Position numbers and translations under genes: made by a program. The notes beneath the pieces are model-generated. The model saw only the letters and a program-made list of their open reading frames with translations, had not been told where the DNA came from and did not search any database. Below are positions 45,002 to 56,401 of a stretch of 64,000 nucleotides of DNA, piece after piece; the stretch's first letter is position 1; every line of letters starts with the position of its first letter. The stretch comes from Channallabes apus (Eukaryota; Chordata; Actinopteri; Siluriformes; Clariidae), in contig CM060111.1 of NCBI GenBank assembly GCA_030522415.1, positions 45,756,559 to 45,820,558 on the forward strand. Reading direction: 5' to 3'.

Positions 45002-46525
45002 CACCGCGTTCCAAATTATTACGCAAATGATATCTTTCTCTGATTTTCATAATTAGTAAATGCAAATGACAGTCAGTATAATTTTTCAGCAACTATTAGG
45101 GTATAATTCAAATTTTATTTAACAAACCTCCTAATGATAAGAATATTTATATTAAAAAAACTGAAAACGCACTATTCCAAAATATTATGCAGAACAGAGT
45201 TAAAACATTTTATAGGTTGTTAAGAACTGAAAATGGTTTTTTTTTTTAATTTGCAGCATTATGAGGTCATATTTACTGAAATCAAAAACTATTTCAATCA
45301 AAAACATCCTAACAGGGCTACATGTTACATCTTAACATAGGACTCCTTCTTTCATATCACCTTCACAATTCTTGCATCCATTGAACTTGTGAGTTTTTGG
45401 ACAGTTTCTGCTTGAGTTTCTTTGCAGGATGTCAGAATAGCCTCCCAGAGCTGCTGTTTTGATGTGAACCGCCTCCCACCCTCATAGATCTTTTGCTTGA
45501 GGATACTCCAAAGGTTCTCAGTGTGCTTGAGGTCAGGGGAGGATGGTGGCCTCACCATGAGTTTCTCATCTTTTATGTCCATAGCAGCCAATGACACAGA
45601 GGTATTCTTTGCAGCATGAGATGGTGCATTGTTGTGCATGAAGATTTTGCTACAAAAGGCACAGTTCTTCTTTTTGTACCATGGAAGAAAGTGGTCGGTC
45701 AATATACTTTGCAGATGTAATTTTCACACCTTCAGGGACCCTACAGGGGCCTACCAGCTCTCTCCCCATGATTCCGACCCAAAACATGACTCCGGCACCT
45801 CCTTGTTGACGTCGCAGTCTTGTTGGGACATGATGGCCATCCACCAACCATCCACTACTCCATCCATCTGGACCATCCAGGGCCGCACGACACTCATCAG
45901 TAAACAAGACTAGTCTTCATGTATGCCTGGACCCACTGCAACCGTTTCTGCTTGTGAGCATTGATTAGGGGCCGAATAGTAGGTTTATGCACAACTGCAA
46001 GCCTTTAAAGGATCCAACACCTTGAGGTTCGCGGGACTCCAGAGGCACCAGCAGCTTCAAATACCTGTTTGCTGCTTTGTAATGGCATTTCAGCAGCTGC
46101 TCTCTTAATCCGGTGAATTTGTCTTGCAGAAACCTTCTTCATTCTGCCTTCATCTGCACGAACCTGTCTGTGCTCTGAATCAGACACAAATGTCTTCACA
46201 GTACGATGATCACGCTTAAGTTTTCATGAAATATCTAATGTTTTTATACCTTGTCCAAGGCATTGCAGTATTTGACTCTTTTCGGCAGCAGAGATCCTTT
46301 TTCTTTCCCATATTGCTTGAAACCTGCGGCCTGTTTAATAATGTGGAACAACCTTCTTCAGTACTTCTCCTTTAATTGGACTCATCTGGCAAACTAATTA
46401 TCACACGTGTCTGAGATTCATTTCAGTGATCCAAAGAGCCCTGAGACACGACACCATCCATGAGTTTAATTTAAAAACCAAACATTTAATGTTTATGACA
46501 CTTACATCTAATTTGGAACGCAGTG
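45002..46525 (-). mobile_element. Tc1-like transposon, decayed
   Basis: Ends CACCGCGTTCCAAATTATTA at the left and the complement (CACTGCGTTCCAAATTAG) at the right, each flanked by TA. The 1524-bp length is normal for Tc1-like elements. The transposase lies on the - strand. Confidence 0.88.
45352..46311 (-). pseudogene. Tc1-like transposase pseudogene
   Basis: An ATG on the - strand at 46311-46309 starts a GKKKDLCCRKESN-like N-terminus. Readable pieces follow in different frames: 46199-46005 (a paired helix-turn-helix-like stretch), 45907-45650 (FTDECRAAL with the first catalytic Asp, then GVMFWVGIMG) and 45702-45352 (MHNNAPSHAAKNT, SPDLKHTENLW, ending DARIVKVI). The second Asp site reads HNN and the SPDLNPIE motif reads SPDLKHTE. 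Stops and frameshifts separate the parts, so it cannot make transposase. Confidence 0.85.
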
Positions 46526-46527
46526 TA

Positions 46528-47500
46528 ATGAGGAACGCTGAAATAATAGGGTTCTGCCTAAAGTCTTTCCACATATAACTTTTTCAGTTTGCCGACAGAG
46601 CATCCCTTGTCCCATATTATTACTCCTTTTAAACTCTGTGTTTTGGAATTGTGCATAGAACCTTTTCCCAAAGGGTTCCCAAAACCCATTCCTTGGGTTT
46701 CTACAGGTGTTACCTCCTAAATCTTCTCTAAAGAACCTCTATAGAAAGGAGAGAAATCCTCATGGAACCTTTTACTTACATGTGTGTCATGTTTGGTGAA
46801 TTGAGTGACCTGTTGAAGATCCTGTGCTCAACACTTCAGACACGGTCGTACAGAACCCCCTTGAGAAACCCTGAAGCACGACACACATGTCACATGGTTC
46901 TCATTACAGAATTAGATTTAAGAGTCAATTGGAAACTGAAAGCGGTTCCCTGAGGTTCTTCAGATGGGTGTGACCCTGGCTGGTGTTAAGGAGGATAGAG
47001 ATCTCCTCGTTTGATCTGCAAGGCTTTAATTCACCTCTGATACGATTCGCTACACCTGCTTTAGCGCTTCTCCGTCGAGGCCGTGTGTTAATTCTCTGTG
47101 TGAAGTAGCATTCCGTGACAGAAAGGTTAATCTATTCACGCCGTGATGAAGTGAAATGCCAGAGACTCTGTGGACTTCTGTTCCGCCGCGCTTGGTGCTC
47201 GTGTTTGAGCCATCGTATGCTAATGAGCTCCGCGTTTTACTCTGGTGCCAAGGACTCACTTAAAGTCAGAGTTTGTCCAGAAACACCTTAAATAATTTGG
47301 ACTGCTGCACATCATCATCATCATTATCATAATCATCATCATCTTAATCACCCTGATTACTGGGAGTCTGTAGATTGCAGAAGATGTTTGGAACACCTTG
47401 CCACCTACACTGACTGGAGAATAACAGGATAGTTGAGATGAAATAATAATAAAATTACCCGCTACAGTTTCATGAGGAACACGGCATGTGGCTAAACCAT
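46528..47500. other. Intergenic sequence
   Basis: A short (ATC)n run lies at about 47310-47350. Nothing else recognised. Confidence 0.4.
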
Positions 47501-47900
47501 ACAGAAATCATACACTGAACTATACTCTAAACCATGTGCTCAGTGCACTCGAAACCATACTCTAAATATACTCTAAACTATACTTTCAGTAGACTCTAAA
47601 CCCTACCCCAAACTGTACTCTCTGTATAACTACAACAATACTCTTAATATACTCTAAACTGTACTGTCAAGTATACACTAAGCCATACTCTAACTTAAAA
47701 CTATATTATCAGTGTACTATAAACTATACTCTCAGTGTACTATAAATAGGAGCTAAACTATCTCCTTACTATACTCTGATCCATACTCTAAATACCCATA
47801 CTCGAAACTACACACTCAACTGAATACACTACTCTATACAACTATACTCTATATAGTATATAATCCATACTCTCAGTATACTCTAAACTATACTCAAAAG
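47501..47900. repeat. Decayed tandem repeat of ACTATACTCTAAA words
   Basis: ACTATACTCT, CAGTATACTCTAAAC and variants are strung together for 400 bp with irregular spacing. Confidence 0.75.
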
Positions 47901-48444
47901 TGGTTTATTCCTGCCTTCTAATTAAAAGCCTGCTTTTAAGAAAGAACATATTTTGATTTCCTGCTTTTTTCTGTTATTCTTTTCGATCTTCTTTAATCCA
48001 GACACCAACACTGTGTGAAGGTTACTTTTCAATACATTTCGGGTGTTTATTTCTTTTAAATAAAATTGTAAAGCTCAGATATAAATCAGCTGTAATGGAG
48101 AGAGAGTCACCATGATGAAGTCGCTTCCTTCAGCTGATCTTCTGATGTCCTTCCTCATCACAGGATTGATGGACATGAGTGTGTGTGTGTGTGTGTCAGA
48201 GGTGATGGATGTTAGAAGGAGAGATGATGCAGTGTAGTCCTGCTGAAAGTCAACTTGATGTTTTTTCCTCACAATATCCCGCTTGAGCAGAGGGACAGAG
48301 AGAGTGAGACAAACAGAGAGACAGATGGAGACAGACAGAGAGTGAGACAGACAGAGAGACAGACGGAGACAGACATGTTTCTCCCAACAACTTAACTTTT
48401 GTCAAATTTTGTCTTTTGACATCATTAACGCCATCACTGATATC

Positions 48445-48497
<53 letters not shown>

Positions 48498-48903
48498 AGG
48501 ACACGCTGATGTCATCATCTAAACTGCATGCCATCACTGTTACAGTAGAAAGGCCTACAATTAGATACATTATAGTAGTCAAATCTCTTCTTCTTTGTGT
48601 TTACTGATAGCTCAAGCCACGTGTATACCGCCACCTAGTGTATTGGACTGTATAGAACAATACTGCTAATGTGAAAGCTGGGGGGCAGAATCGTACCCGG
48701 GCATGGCACGGAACAAGCGTACCTAATGTAAAAACGCCCTCTCTCTCTACCTCTCTCTCTCTCTCTCTCTCTGAGCTGTCGAGATAAGGAATGAGAAAAT
48801 CTGCTTCAAAGACTTCCAGCTCTTTTTCATCTTTCACAAACACTGCAGGAGAAACGCTGCACAGAACCAGAGCCCAATGTTACCTTGATCAAAACGATGC
48901 GTG

Positions 48904-48957
<54 letters not shown>

Positions 48958-49190
48958 ATATGGGACATGTAAAACACACTACACAAGCTCTAAACATGTT
49001 CAGCACTTCTATAATCAAGCGCGATTTGACTTCATTAGAAGAAAAGCAGTTTTGCTGTGTATTTAAAGCTGCTTGTTTTTATATTTCTCACTTTATTCAA
49101 TATAAAAAAAACATGCAGAATGAAGTTCTTTTGAATTTTATATTCTATTTTATTGAGAAATGAGGGTAGTAAAGTGCGTTTACAACAAAC
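47901..49190. other. Intergenic sequence with TG, CT and AGAC repeats
   Basis: TG arrays at 48447-48496 and 48905-48957, an AGACAG-rich run at about 48290-48372, and CT-rich at about 48738-48772. No gene recognised. Confidence 0.6.
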
Positions 49191-49518
49191 CGTCTCGGGT
49201 TACTTTGCTGTAACCCTATTCCCTGAAAAGGCGGGAACGAGATGCTGCATGAAAACGCTATGGGAACATCTTTCTGTGTTGCCGGTTGTGAAGCATGTGT
49301 GTATCAAACACGCCAAATTTTGGCTTATATAACCTCGGTCAGGTGATGCCATCTGATGAGACGCACCTGCAGGTTATAAATAGGAGTAAACCGGAAACAT
49401 TCCTTAGATTGATTTTGTCTGAAGGGACGTCTGGTCACGCAGGCAGTGTGGCATTGGAGTGCAGCATCTCCTTCCCGCCTTTTCAGGGAACAGGGTTACA
49501 GCAAAGTAACCCGAGACG
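49191..49518. repeat. Inverted repeat at the DIRS 3' end
   Basis: Arms 49191-49249 and 49460-49518 are 59 bp long and match as reverse complements at 57 positions, with about 210 bp between them. GCTGC.TGAAAACGCTATGG occurs directly after the left arm (about 49244) and again at about 49544, as expected if an internal complementary region joins terminal sequences. Confidence 0.9.
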
Positions 49519-49659
49519 TTCCCTTTCAAAAGCTACACTCAAAGCTGCGTGAAAACGCTATGGGAATGAGAATATCAACGCCGCCGCACTGCAAGTGTCT
49601 GGACCCCAAGGTTGTGTAGTGTGTGCGCACAAAGGCCGAGGAGGTCTCAGAACTATATC

Positions 49660-50817
49660 TGGGAGGCTGACTCGAGGACCCGTGAGCACGGAGTAGCATG
49701 AACATCCAGACTATAAAATCTAACAAATGTGTGCCGAGAGGACCAACCTGCCGCATCACACACTTACTGCAGGGGAATACCTCTTGCCAGCGCAATAGAT
49801 GAGGCGATCCCCCTGGTTGAATGAGCCCTAATTCCTAGAGGCGAAGTGAGCCCACGCGCCTCATAGGAGAGGGCAATAGCATCTCTCACCCAGTGTGTCA
49901 AGGCCTGTGTAGTGACGGCCGCCCCCCGGTTGTGGCCCCATAACATATAAAAAGCTGCTCTGACTTACGCCACTGGCTGGTGCGTTGGACGTAAATCTGA
50001 AGAGCACATACTGGACACAGTAAGTGAAGTCTTCCCTGCTCCGAATCTGTAAAAGGCAGAGAACAGAAAGCTTCAAGAACAACAGGATGCATGGTTGAGA
50101 ACGGAACTTTCGGAAGATAGTTCGGTGAGGATGCAAAATGGCCTTGACTAGCCCAGGGGCAAAGTCTAGGCAGGATGGGGAGACTGACAAGGCGTGCAGA
50201 TCTCCAATCCTCTTCAGAGGTAAGGGCCATCAGAAAAACCATCTTACGGATCAGAAACCTGAAAGGCGCTGACTCTAGTGGTTCAAAGGGGTGTCAATTA
50301 GACCTTTGAGCACGATAGATAAATCCCACAAAGGGACCGTGGCTCTAGTGGGTGGACTCCACCATTTAGCTCCACGAATGAAACGGGCAACTAAAGGGTG
50401 TTTTCCCACAGTAACCACATCAATCAGAATGTGGCAGGCTGAAATGGCAGCTATGTACGTCCTGAGAGTACTAGGGCACAAGCCCGAGGACAACGTTTCC
50501 TGCAGAAACTCCAGCACTGAAACAATTCGGCAGTGGACTGGGTCTATCTGCTTTGTCATGCACCAACTTTCAAATACATTTCATTTGAGGGCATAAGCTC
50601 TTCTAGTGGAGGGAGCCCTAGCACTTAGAATAGTCTCAATTACGCTGGCTGGAAGACCAGCTTGACTTAGTTGGTCCCGTTCAGGGGCCAAACGTGAAGG
50701 TTCCAAAGCTCGGGCCGGGGATGAGATATTGTCCCCTGCGCCTGAGTTAGAAGATCCCTCCTCACTGGAATCATCCAAGGTGAGCCATCGAGGAGAGATA
50801 TTAGATCCGAGAACCAC
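49660..50817 (-). pseudogene. DIRS tyrosine recombinase pseudogene
   Basis: Reading leftwards: a SARAPSTRRAYALK motif ending the first segment (50817-50581); a core-binding-like region with LSSGLCPSTLRTYIAAISA (50559-50275); a catalytic-domain start with VFLMALTSEEDWRSARL, where intact relatives have a catalytic Arg (50242-49898); HSTRGIASSIALARG (49946-49764), carrying the H-x-x-R catalytic pair; and a FYSLDVH-type tyrosine segment near 49700 in another frame. In DIRS elements this enzyme integrates the circular DNA copy. Frameshifts make it inactive. Confidence 0.8.
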
Positions 50818-51199
50818 ATTCTAGTCGGCCAATAGGGCGCTACCAATAAGAGGCGCAAACGCTGTTGATGGACCCTTGCCAAGACTCCTGGGAGCAGAGC
50901 ATAAAGGCATAATCTGGGCCACGTACGGGCCATAGCGTCCAGACCCAGTGGAGCTGGAAGAGCCAGAGGGTAGTAAAGGGGACATTTGCTGTTCTTGCGA
51001 GGCAAAGAGGTCCACCTATGCTACATGAAATCTCTCTCAGATTGACTGACTACTTCGGGGTGGGGTTTCCATTCCCCATGTGTCAGAGCTTAACTGGACA
51101 GCACAACTGCTCCCACATTCATATGCCCTGGAATGTAAATAGCCCTGAGGGACAGGAACTTGTCCTGTACCTAAAGCAGAACCTGGTGTGCTAGCTTAT

Positions 51200-52012
51200 T
51201 TAGCGGTGCGAGCGCAGTCCACCCTGGCGATTAATATATGAGACTGCCGTAGTGTTGTCCACCCGCACTAGGACATGGTAGCCTCTCAACTGCTGGAGGA
51301 CCAGAAATAGAGCCATCATTTTGAGGCAATGGATGTGCCACGCGAGAAGATGATCTCTCCAGCTCCCTTGGGCTGGACAGTCATCTAAGACCGCACCCCA
51401 GCCCATGAGGGAAGCATCTGTCGTTAGCATCTTGCGACAACAAGACGGACTTAGAGTGGGACCCAGAGTCAGAAACCGGTGTCTGAACCACATAGAAAGG
51501 GTACTAAGCCCCTGTCGCGTAACCCTTATTAGGGATTGGCCCTCGAGTGAAATCCCCTGGCTCTTAGCCACAACTGACATGCTCTCATGTGCAGAAGGCC
51601 CAAAGGTATCACCGTGCAGCTGCCATGAGAGCTAGAGATCTCTGAAAGTGATGAACAGTCACTTTCTGGTCTAGCTTGATTTCCTTGAGGGTGTTGAGAA
51701 TGGATTCAATGTGACACCCAAATATGTTGTCCTCTGAAACAGGAAAGAGCACGCTTTTCGAAACAAAGATGACCTAGGACGACAGCCTGATGTCGAATCG
51801 CTAGCTACTGAGACTGGGCCAGCCAGTCTATGTAATTCACAATACGGATGCCCTGGAGTCGTAAGAGCTTGTGTATGTGTGGGTGAGAGAGCTAGACCAA
51901 ATGGAAGGACCCGATACTGGTAAGCTTCACCCCCAAAAGCGAACCTCAGGAACCTCCTGTGTTGTGGCAATATTTCTATGTGAAAGTATGCGTCCTTCAG
52001 ATCGACTGTCAC
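51200..52012 (-). pseudogene. DIRS reverse transcriptase/RNase H pseudogene
   Basis: The segment 52012-51671 reads MTVDLKDAYFHIEILPQHRR, then FAFGGEAYQYRVLPFGLALS, the start of a DIRS/Ty3-type polymerase core. In a shifted frame near 51830 NYIDWLAQS replaces the expected YxDDWL motif, with one catalytic Asp lost. The segment 51580-51200 is RNase H-like: TTDASLMGWGAVLDD and LVRVDNTTAVSYINRQGG. A polymerase built from this copy would be dead. Confidence 0.85.
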
Positions 52013-52461
52013 AAATCAATCGCTTGGTAGGATTTGAGAACAATCACTTTGACAATCAACATTTTGAAGCTGTATTTATTTATTTTTAGATAACGGTTCA
52101 ACACGCGAAAATCAAAAAATTGGACGCAGCCCCACTTCCTCTTGGAATAAGAAATACCGACTGTAGTACCCTGACTCTCTGTCTGGTAGGGGAACATGTT
52201 CTATGGCCCCTATTCCCAGCAACTTCTGTCTTTCAGCAGAACATGCCGTTGAAACGCAGAGGGTGATGTGAGAACTGAATCCTGTAGCTTCTCTCTACAG
52301 TGCTTAGTACCCAAGGAGATTGGGTTGCCCGAAACACCAGTGGTGGCGGAGCATGAACACCAACCGCCTGGGGGTGCCAGGGAGAACACTTCATTCTCGA
52401 AAGGAATTACGTGCCTCTCCCCATTGGGGGGGGCACCCCCATGGTCCTGGGCACATGAGCA

Positions 52462-53013
52462 TCAGGACTTCTTTATGAAGAAGACAGTATGCCAGTCCGA
52501 CCTCTTTGAAGTGGATTGCAAAGCGCGACTGGCCGCACCCCAATCTTTACGAGGGGGTGCCCGGCTCCAAAATACTCTCCTTGTGTGTTTCACGAGACTG
52601 GGTGGCCAACAGTCCCGACTCTTGAGCACGGCGGGGAAGGAATCTCCCGAAGGCTTGTTCATATAACTTCGCCTCACGAACCTAGTGGCGACCGAGTTAA
52701 CGGCATCGCCAAACAGGACGGAAGGCGAGATGGGGGCTTCAAGGAGGAATGTACGATCCTTGTGCTTGATGCCCCTGAGATTCAGCCACAAGTGCCTCTC
52801 CGCAGAAACCATTGCAGCCATAAATGGCCGATAGCACGAGCTGTCTGCTTTGTGGCATGAAAAGACAAGTCTGTGGCCCGTAATTCCAGTGCTCAAGTCT
52901 CTCAGCAGGTCAGCTTGGTAGGCCTGCAAAACCGCCATGGTGTGCAATGGAGCACCAGCCTGACCTGCTGCCTGAAAAGCTTTTCCCACCAGGGAAGATG
53001 AAAGTCTACACAA
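52462..53013 (-). pseudogene. DIRS Gag-like region
   Basis: A 183-residue - strand frame contains GKAFQAAGQAGAPLHTMAVL, YQADLLRDL and AMVSAERHLWLNL, similar to the Gag-like ORF of fish DIRS elements. The position upstream of the polymerase fits. No zinc knuckle is seen. The identification rests on context and recall. Confidence 0.65.
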
Positions 53014-53130
53014 CTTGAAAGGAAGTGTTAGCTTTTCAGGGAGAATGATGCCCAGGAGAGAGATAGTCTGGAAGCGTCTCTTCTATCTGGGCGCCATCAT
53101 ATAACCCCACGCTTCCACAACAACTAGATT

Positions 53131-53769
53131 TCAATAAATAAATAAGTAGATGGCTCGAAAACACGGGATGAATACAGCTTACTCCATGAAAGGGTTAACT
53201 CATCATGGAGATTGCTAAGAAAGGGGAGAGAGTGTCGTTGAGGCTCCGTCCAGTGAGGCAATGTCCAGTGCTTGGAGGCTATTTCTATCTCCGCGGAAGC
53301 GAGAGAGGATGTCTATCCTTGCCCATTCACAAGAAGCGCCAGGGCATGCTTGAGAGCGGAAGGAGGAATTTCCAGATCCGGCGAGGTCGCGAGAGATAGG
53401 AGGGAAAATCCGTCTCTCGCACACCTGCCAGATTCACGTGTAAGCCCCAGGAATGCGTCACTGCTCGAAGCTTCTCTAAGGAATGCGAGCCGTGCACAAA
53501 GCACTTTAATCGAAACAGTAAGTGTAGAGATCGCCCTCCAATATGGATTATCACACACGGATAACAGTATTATTATTTGTAGTATTGTTCTGATTAAGAG
53601 TGACGCACTTTGGCCTGAGATTTGTGTGAGTTCAGCTTGAGGAAGGTTTGATCCTTCAGCAGCCTCTCAGACCTTCTCTCAGTCTGACAAACAAACAAAC
53701 AATTAAATAAACAAACAAACAAATAAATAAAAAATAAATGGAGTTTGAGCGTGTACAGATCCTTTCTGA
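53131..53769. other. Possible DIRS 5' flank or unique sequence
   Basis: Several overlapping short open frames on both strands, and a decayed CAAA/AAAT run at about 53690-53738. It may be the 5' untranslated part of the DIRS element, but no terminal repeat was found. Confidence 0.35.
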
Positions 53770-54060
53770 TAATACTGTAAAATGGTCTAGTTTCCTCCTC
53801 TCTCTCTCACTTTCTTTTCCTGCTTCTCTCAGTCTCTCTCAATTTTCTCTCTCCATTTGTCTATTTCTATCTTTCACTTTCTGTTTATTTCTCTGTTTGT
53901 CTCTGTCTCTCTCTTTCTCTTCCTTCCCTGTCTGTTTTGGTCTGTCTTTCTCCTTTTTCACTGTCTGTCTACTGCTTTTTTTGTCATTTTTCGATCTGTC
54001 TGTCTGTCAGTCGGTCTGTCTTTCATTCACTTTCATCATTCTCTCTCTCTCTCTCCTGGT
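53770..54060. repeat. CT-rich low-complexity tract
   Basis: TCTCTC and TTTCTGTC blocks for nearly 300 bp; the Ser/Leu/Phe-rich frames are artefacts. Confidence 0.85.
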
Positions 54061-54605
54061 AAACACTCTGAGTAAGAGTGGAATACAGGTGAATGGAGTC
54101 GTGATGTCTGTCACCGCTGTACCTGCCGTATCTACAACACTAACAGTGACACCGTCACTAATTTCTGCACCGAACAAGACGTACGCTGAAACATGATGTG
54201 CAAGACACTGATGTAGGACGGAGGGGTGAGACAGAGGAGGAGGAGGAGGAGGAGGGAACCACGGCTAATCCATCAAACCAACCAAAAGCCGGTTAGTGGG
54301 TGTAGTGATGCGGGCGAGTGAGGGGGAGTTTCGTAAAAAATGCTAACATGTGAATATATTTAACTCATGCATTAAAAAGGTCACAAAAAGTAAAACATTT
54401 AAATATTTTTTCTTCAATGCATTTCTCTCTCTCTCTGTCTCTCTCTCGACTTCCTGCTCCAGTTACTCAGCCTAAGACTCGCACGAGGACTCGGTTCTCA
54501 CATGACAGATAGACAGATAACAGTCAGGTCTCTACAGAGAATTCATACCTGGTGAACTTCATTAAACACCATGTGTGCAGAGCCTTAATAGTTAAGACAC
54601 TAATA
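54061..54605. other. Intergenic sequence with (AGG)n
   Basis: AGG run at about 54235-54254 and a CT run near 54425-54448. Nothing else recognised. Confidence 0.45.
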
Positions 54606-54806
54606 TTCAATTCAATTCAATTATTTAAGTTTGTATGGAATGTGAATGTGTATGAATCAGAATGTTCAGATAGTCCCTGGTGAGCAAGCCGAGGGCGACA
54701 GTGGCAAGGAAAAACTCCCTGAGATGGTAATAGGAAGAAACCTTGAGAGGAACCAGACTCAACAGGGAACCCATCCTCATCTGGGTGAAACAGATAGCAG
54801 GAAATG
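54606..54806 (-). repeat. LINE-type 3' fragment, - strand
   Basis: (AATTC)n tail, then GCAAGCCGAGGGCGACAGTG, AAGGAAAAACTCCCTGAGAT and CCAGACTCAACAGGGAACCC, matching the 3' UTR of the LINE at 16560-16680. Confidence 0.8.
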
Positions 54807-55110
54807 ATCTGCATTTATACAGTGTGTTAGGTGGCAGGCAGTTCAGCTGTAATAGTTGATATTAATTGATGTTAAAATGGAGTCCAGGTAGTTATTGGAG
54901 ACTCAGGTAGACTTGTAGGAATTTCCAGTCCTGAACTATCGAGCGACTGCAGTCAAGTCAAGTCCTCAGAGACACAGCTGTCAACACCAGTCGAGTCCAG
55001 AACCATCTTCATGATAGAGTGAAACCGTCCCCAGACACCAGACGCATCCCAAAGAGACACATGGGGCATTAATAATACTCTCCCAGTTACATAAATATAG
55101 TTACTCTCAC
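54807..55110. other. Intergenic sequence
   Basis: Nothing certain; possibly more of the LINE 3' UTR. Confidence 0.4.
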
Positions 55111-55233
55111 CTGTCTGTGTGCATGGAGTTTGCATGTTCTCCCCGTGCTTGGTGGGTTTCCTCCAAGTACTCCAGTTTCCTCCCACAGTCCAAAGACATG
55201 CAGATTAGGATAACTGGTGTCCTCAAATTACCC

Positions 55234-55299
<66 letters not shown>

Positions 55300-55328
55300 T
55301 GAATACAGGATAAAGTGGTGTAGAGGGA
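55111..55328 (+). repeat. SINE fragment, + strand, with (TG)n
   Basis: CTGTCTGTGTGCATGGAGTT, TTCTCCCCGTGCTTGGTGGG and CCAAAGACATGCAGATTAGG, then TG at about 55237-55299 and a GATAAAGTGGTGTAGAGG end. The tRNA-like head is missing. Confidence 0.83.
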
Positions 55329-55957
55329 CTCCTTATAAATAAATAGATTTATGACATTAATCATTAATGAAACATGTTTTAAATTTTTTTCTTCTCCATG
55401 TGTAAACAGGTTGTCGTCTTGGATCACATGTAAACTGTCACAACTAATTCAAATGAATCCAATGTTTTCTGTTCCAGGTTTCTGTCTCACATTCGGACAC
55501 GCTCCCATCTTCCTATAACTTTTCAATTTTATTTTGACACTAAGCACTGAGCATTCCAGAGTCTCTGCCTTGTCTTTGTTCTTCAGTCAGGATCAGGATC
55601 AGACGTCTGTGAAGTGACGGAGACAGATCCGTCTGTCCAGCACTAAATAGGAATGGACATTTCAATCAGGACTTTAAAAGCCTCGACCTTTCCATCTGAA
55701 ACACACGTAATTGATTCGTCGGTCTGGATTGAATTGTCTGGTAGTGAGACAAAGTGTGTGGATTTGTGCGTTAATCTTCTGGACTTTTCTTCGCTCATCT
55801 TTTCTTGCACAAAGGTCAGAGAAACGTCCTCACTTTGGATTCACTGCTGCAGTGATGAGCTACACAACTGGGAAACATCATAATGGGGATTTCAGAGCCA
55901 TACAGTGGAGCGTTCACCATCTCAGATAGGGCATACATCATACATACATCATACATA
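55329..55957. other. Intergenic sequence, start of CATACAT spacer
   Basis: No gene recognised. (CATACATCATA)n begins at about 55932. Confidence 0.45.
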
Positions 55958-56130
55958 CAGTGGGGGGAATAAGTATTTGATCCCCTACATATTTTCTAAG
56001 TTTTCCCACTTACAAAGAAATGAAGGGTCTATAATTGTTATCATATATTGTTATTATAGACCCTTCATTTCTTTGTAAGTGGGCAAACTTAGAAAATATG
56101 TAGGGGATCAAATACTTATTCCCCCCACTG
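55958..56130. mobile_element. Palindromic MITE, 173 bp, Tc1-derived
   Basis: Starts CAGTGGGGGGAATAAGTATT and ends with its exact complement. The two arms (55958-56036 and 56052-56130) are nearly perfect inverted copies with about one mismatch and a loop of about 15 bp. TA flanks both ends. Confidence 0.9.
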
Positions 56131-56401
56131 TAGATCATAAACCACATACTGTATATCATACTGTATGTCATACATATGCTCTGGACGATCTGCTCATCTT
56201 GATTCATACACACTCACATTCCATACAGACTTAAATAATTCTTTTGATTGTGTAAAGCTGCTTTGCGACAATGACAATTGTTAAAAGCTCTATACAAATA
56301 AAATGTAATTTAATTAATTAATTTAATATAGCATACATATATTATACACATACATACAACCATATATACATCATACATACATACATCATACACCATATAT
56401 A
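56131..56401. repeat. (CATA)n-type spacer with LINE tail
   Basis: CATACA-rich sequence at about 56140-56200 and 56327-56400. A LINE-type tail at 56251-56325 (GACAATTGTTAAAAGCTC) lies between. Confidence 0.7.

Larger units (their letters stand above)
49191..53130 (-). mobile_element. DIRS-type tyrosine-recombinase retrotransposon, decayed
   Basis: On the - strand the order is Gag-like, reverse transcriptase, RNase H, tyrosine recombinase, then a terminal region with a long inverted repeat. That is the DIRS layout. There are no LTRs and no DDE integrase. All frames are broken. The upstream limit is uncertain and may reach about 53560. Confidence 0.85.

Noticed and set aside
53205..53640. Overlapping frames on both strands near 53.2-53.6 kb
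   Set aside because: No domain or splice evidence; probably the DIRS 5' flank or chance.
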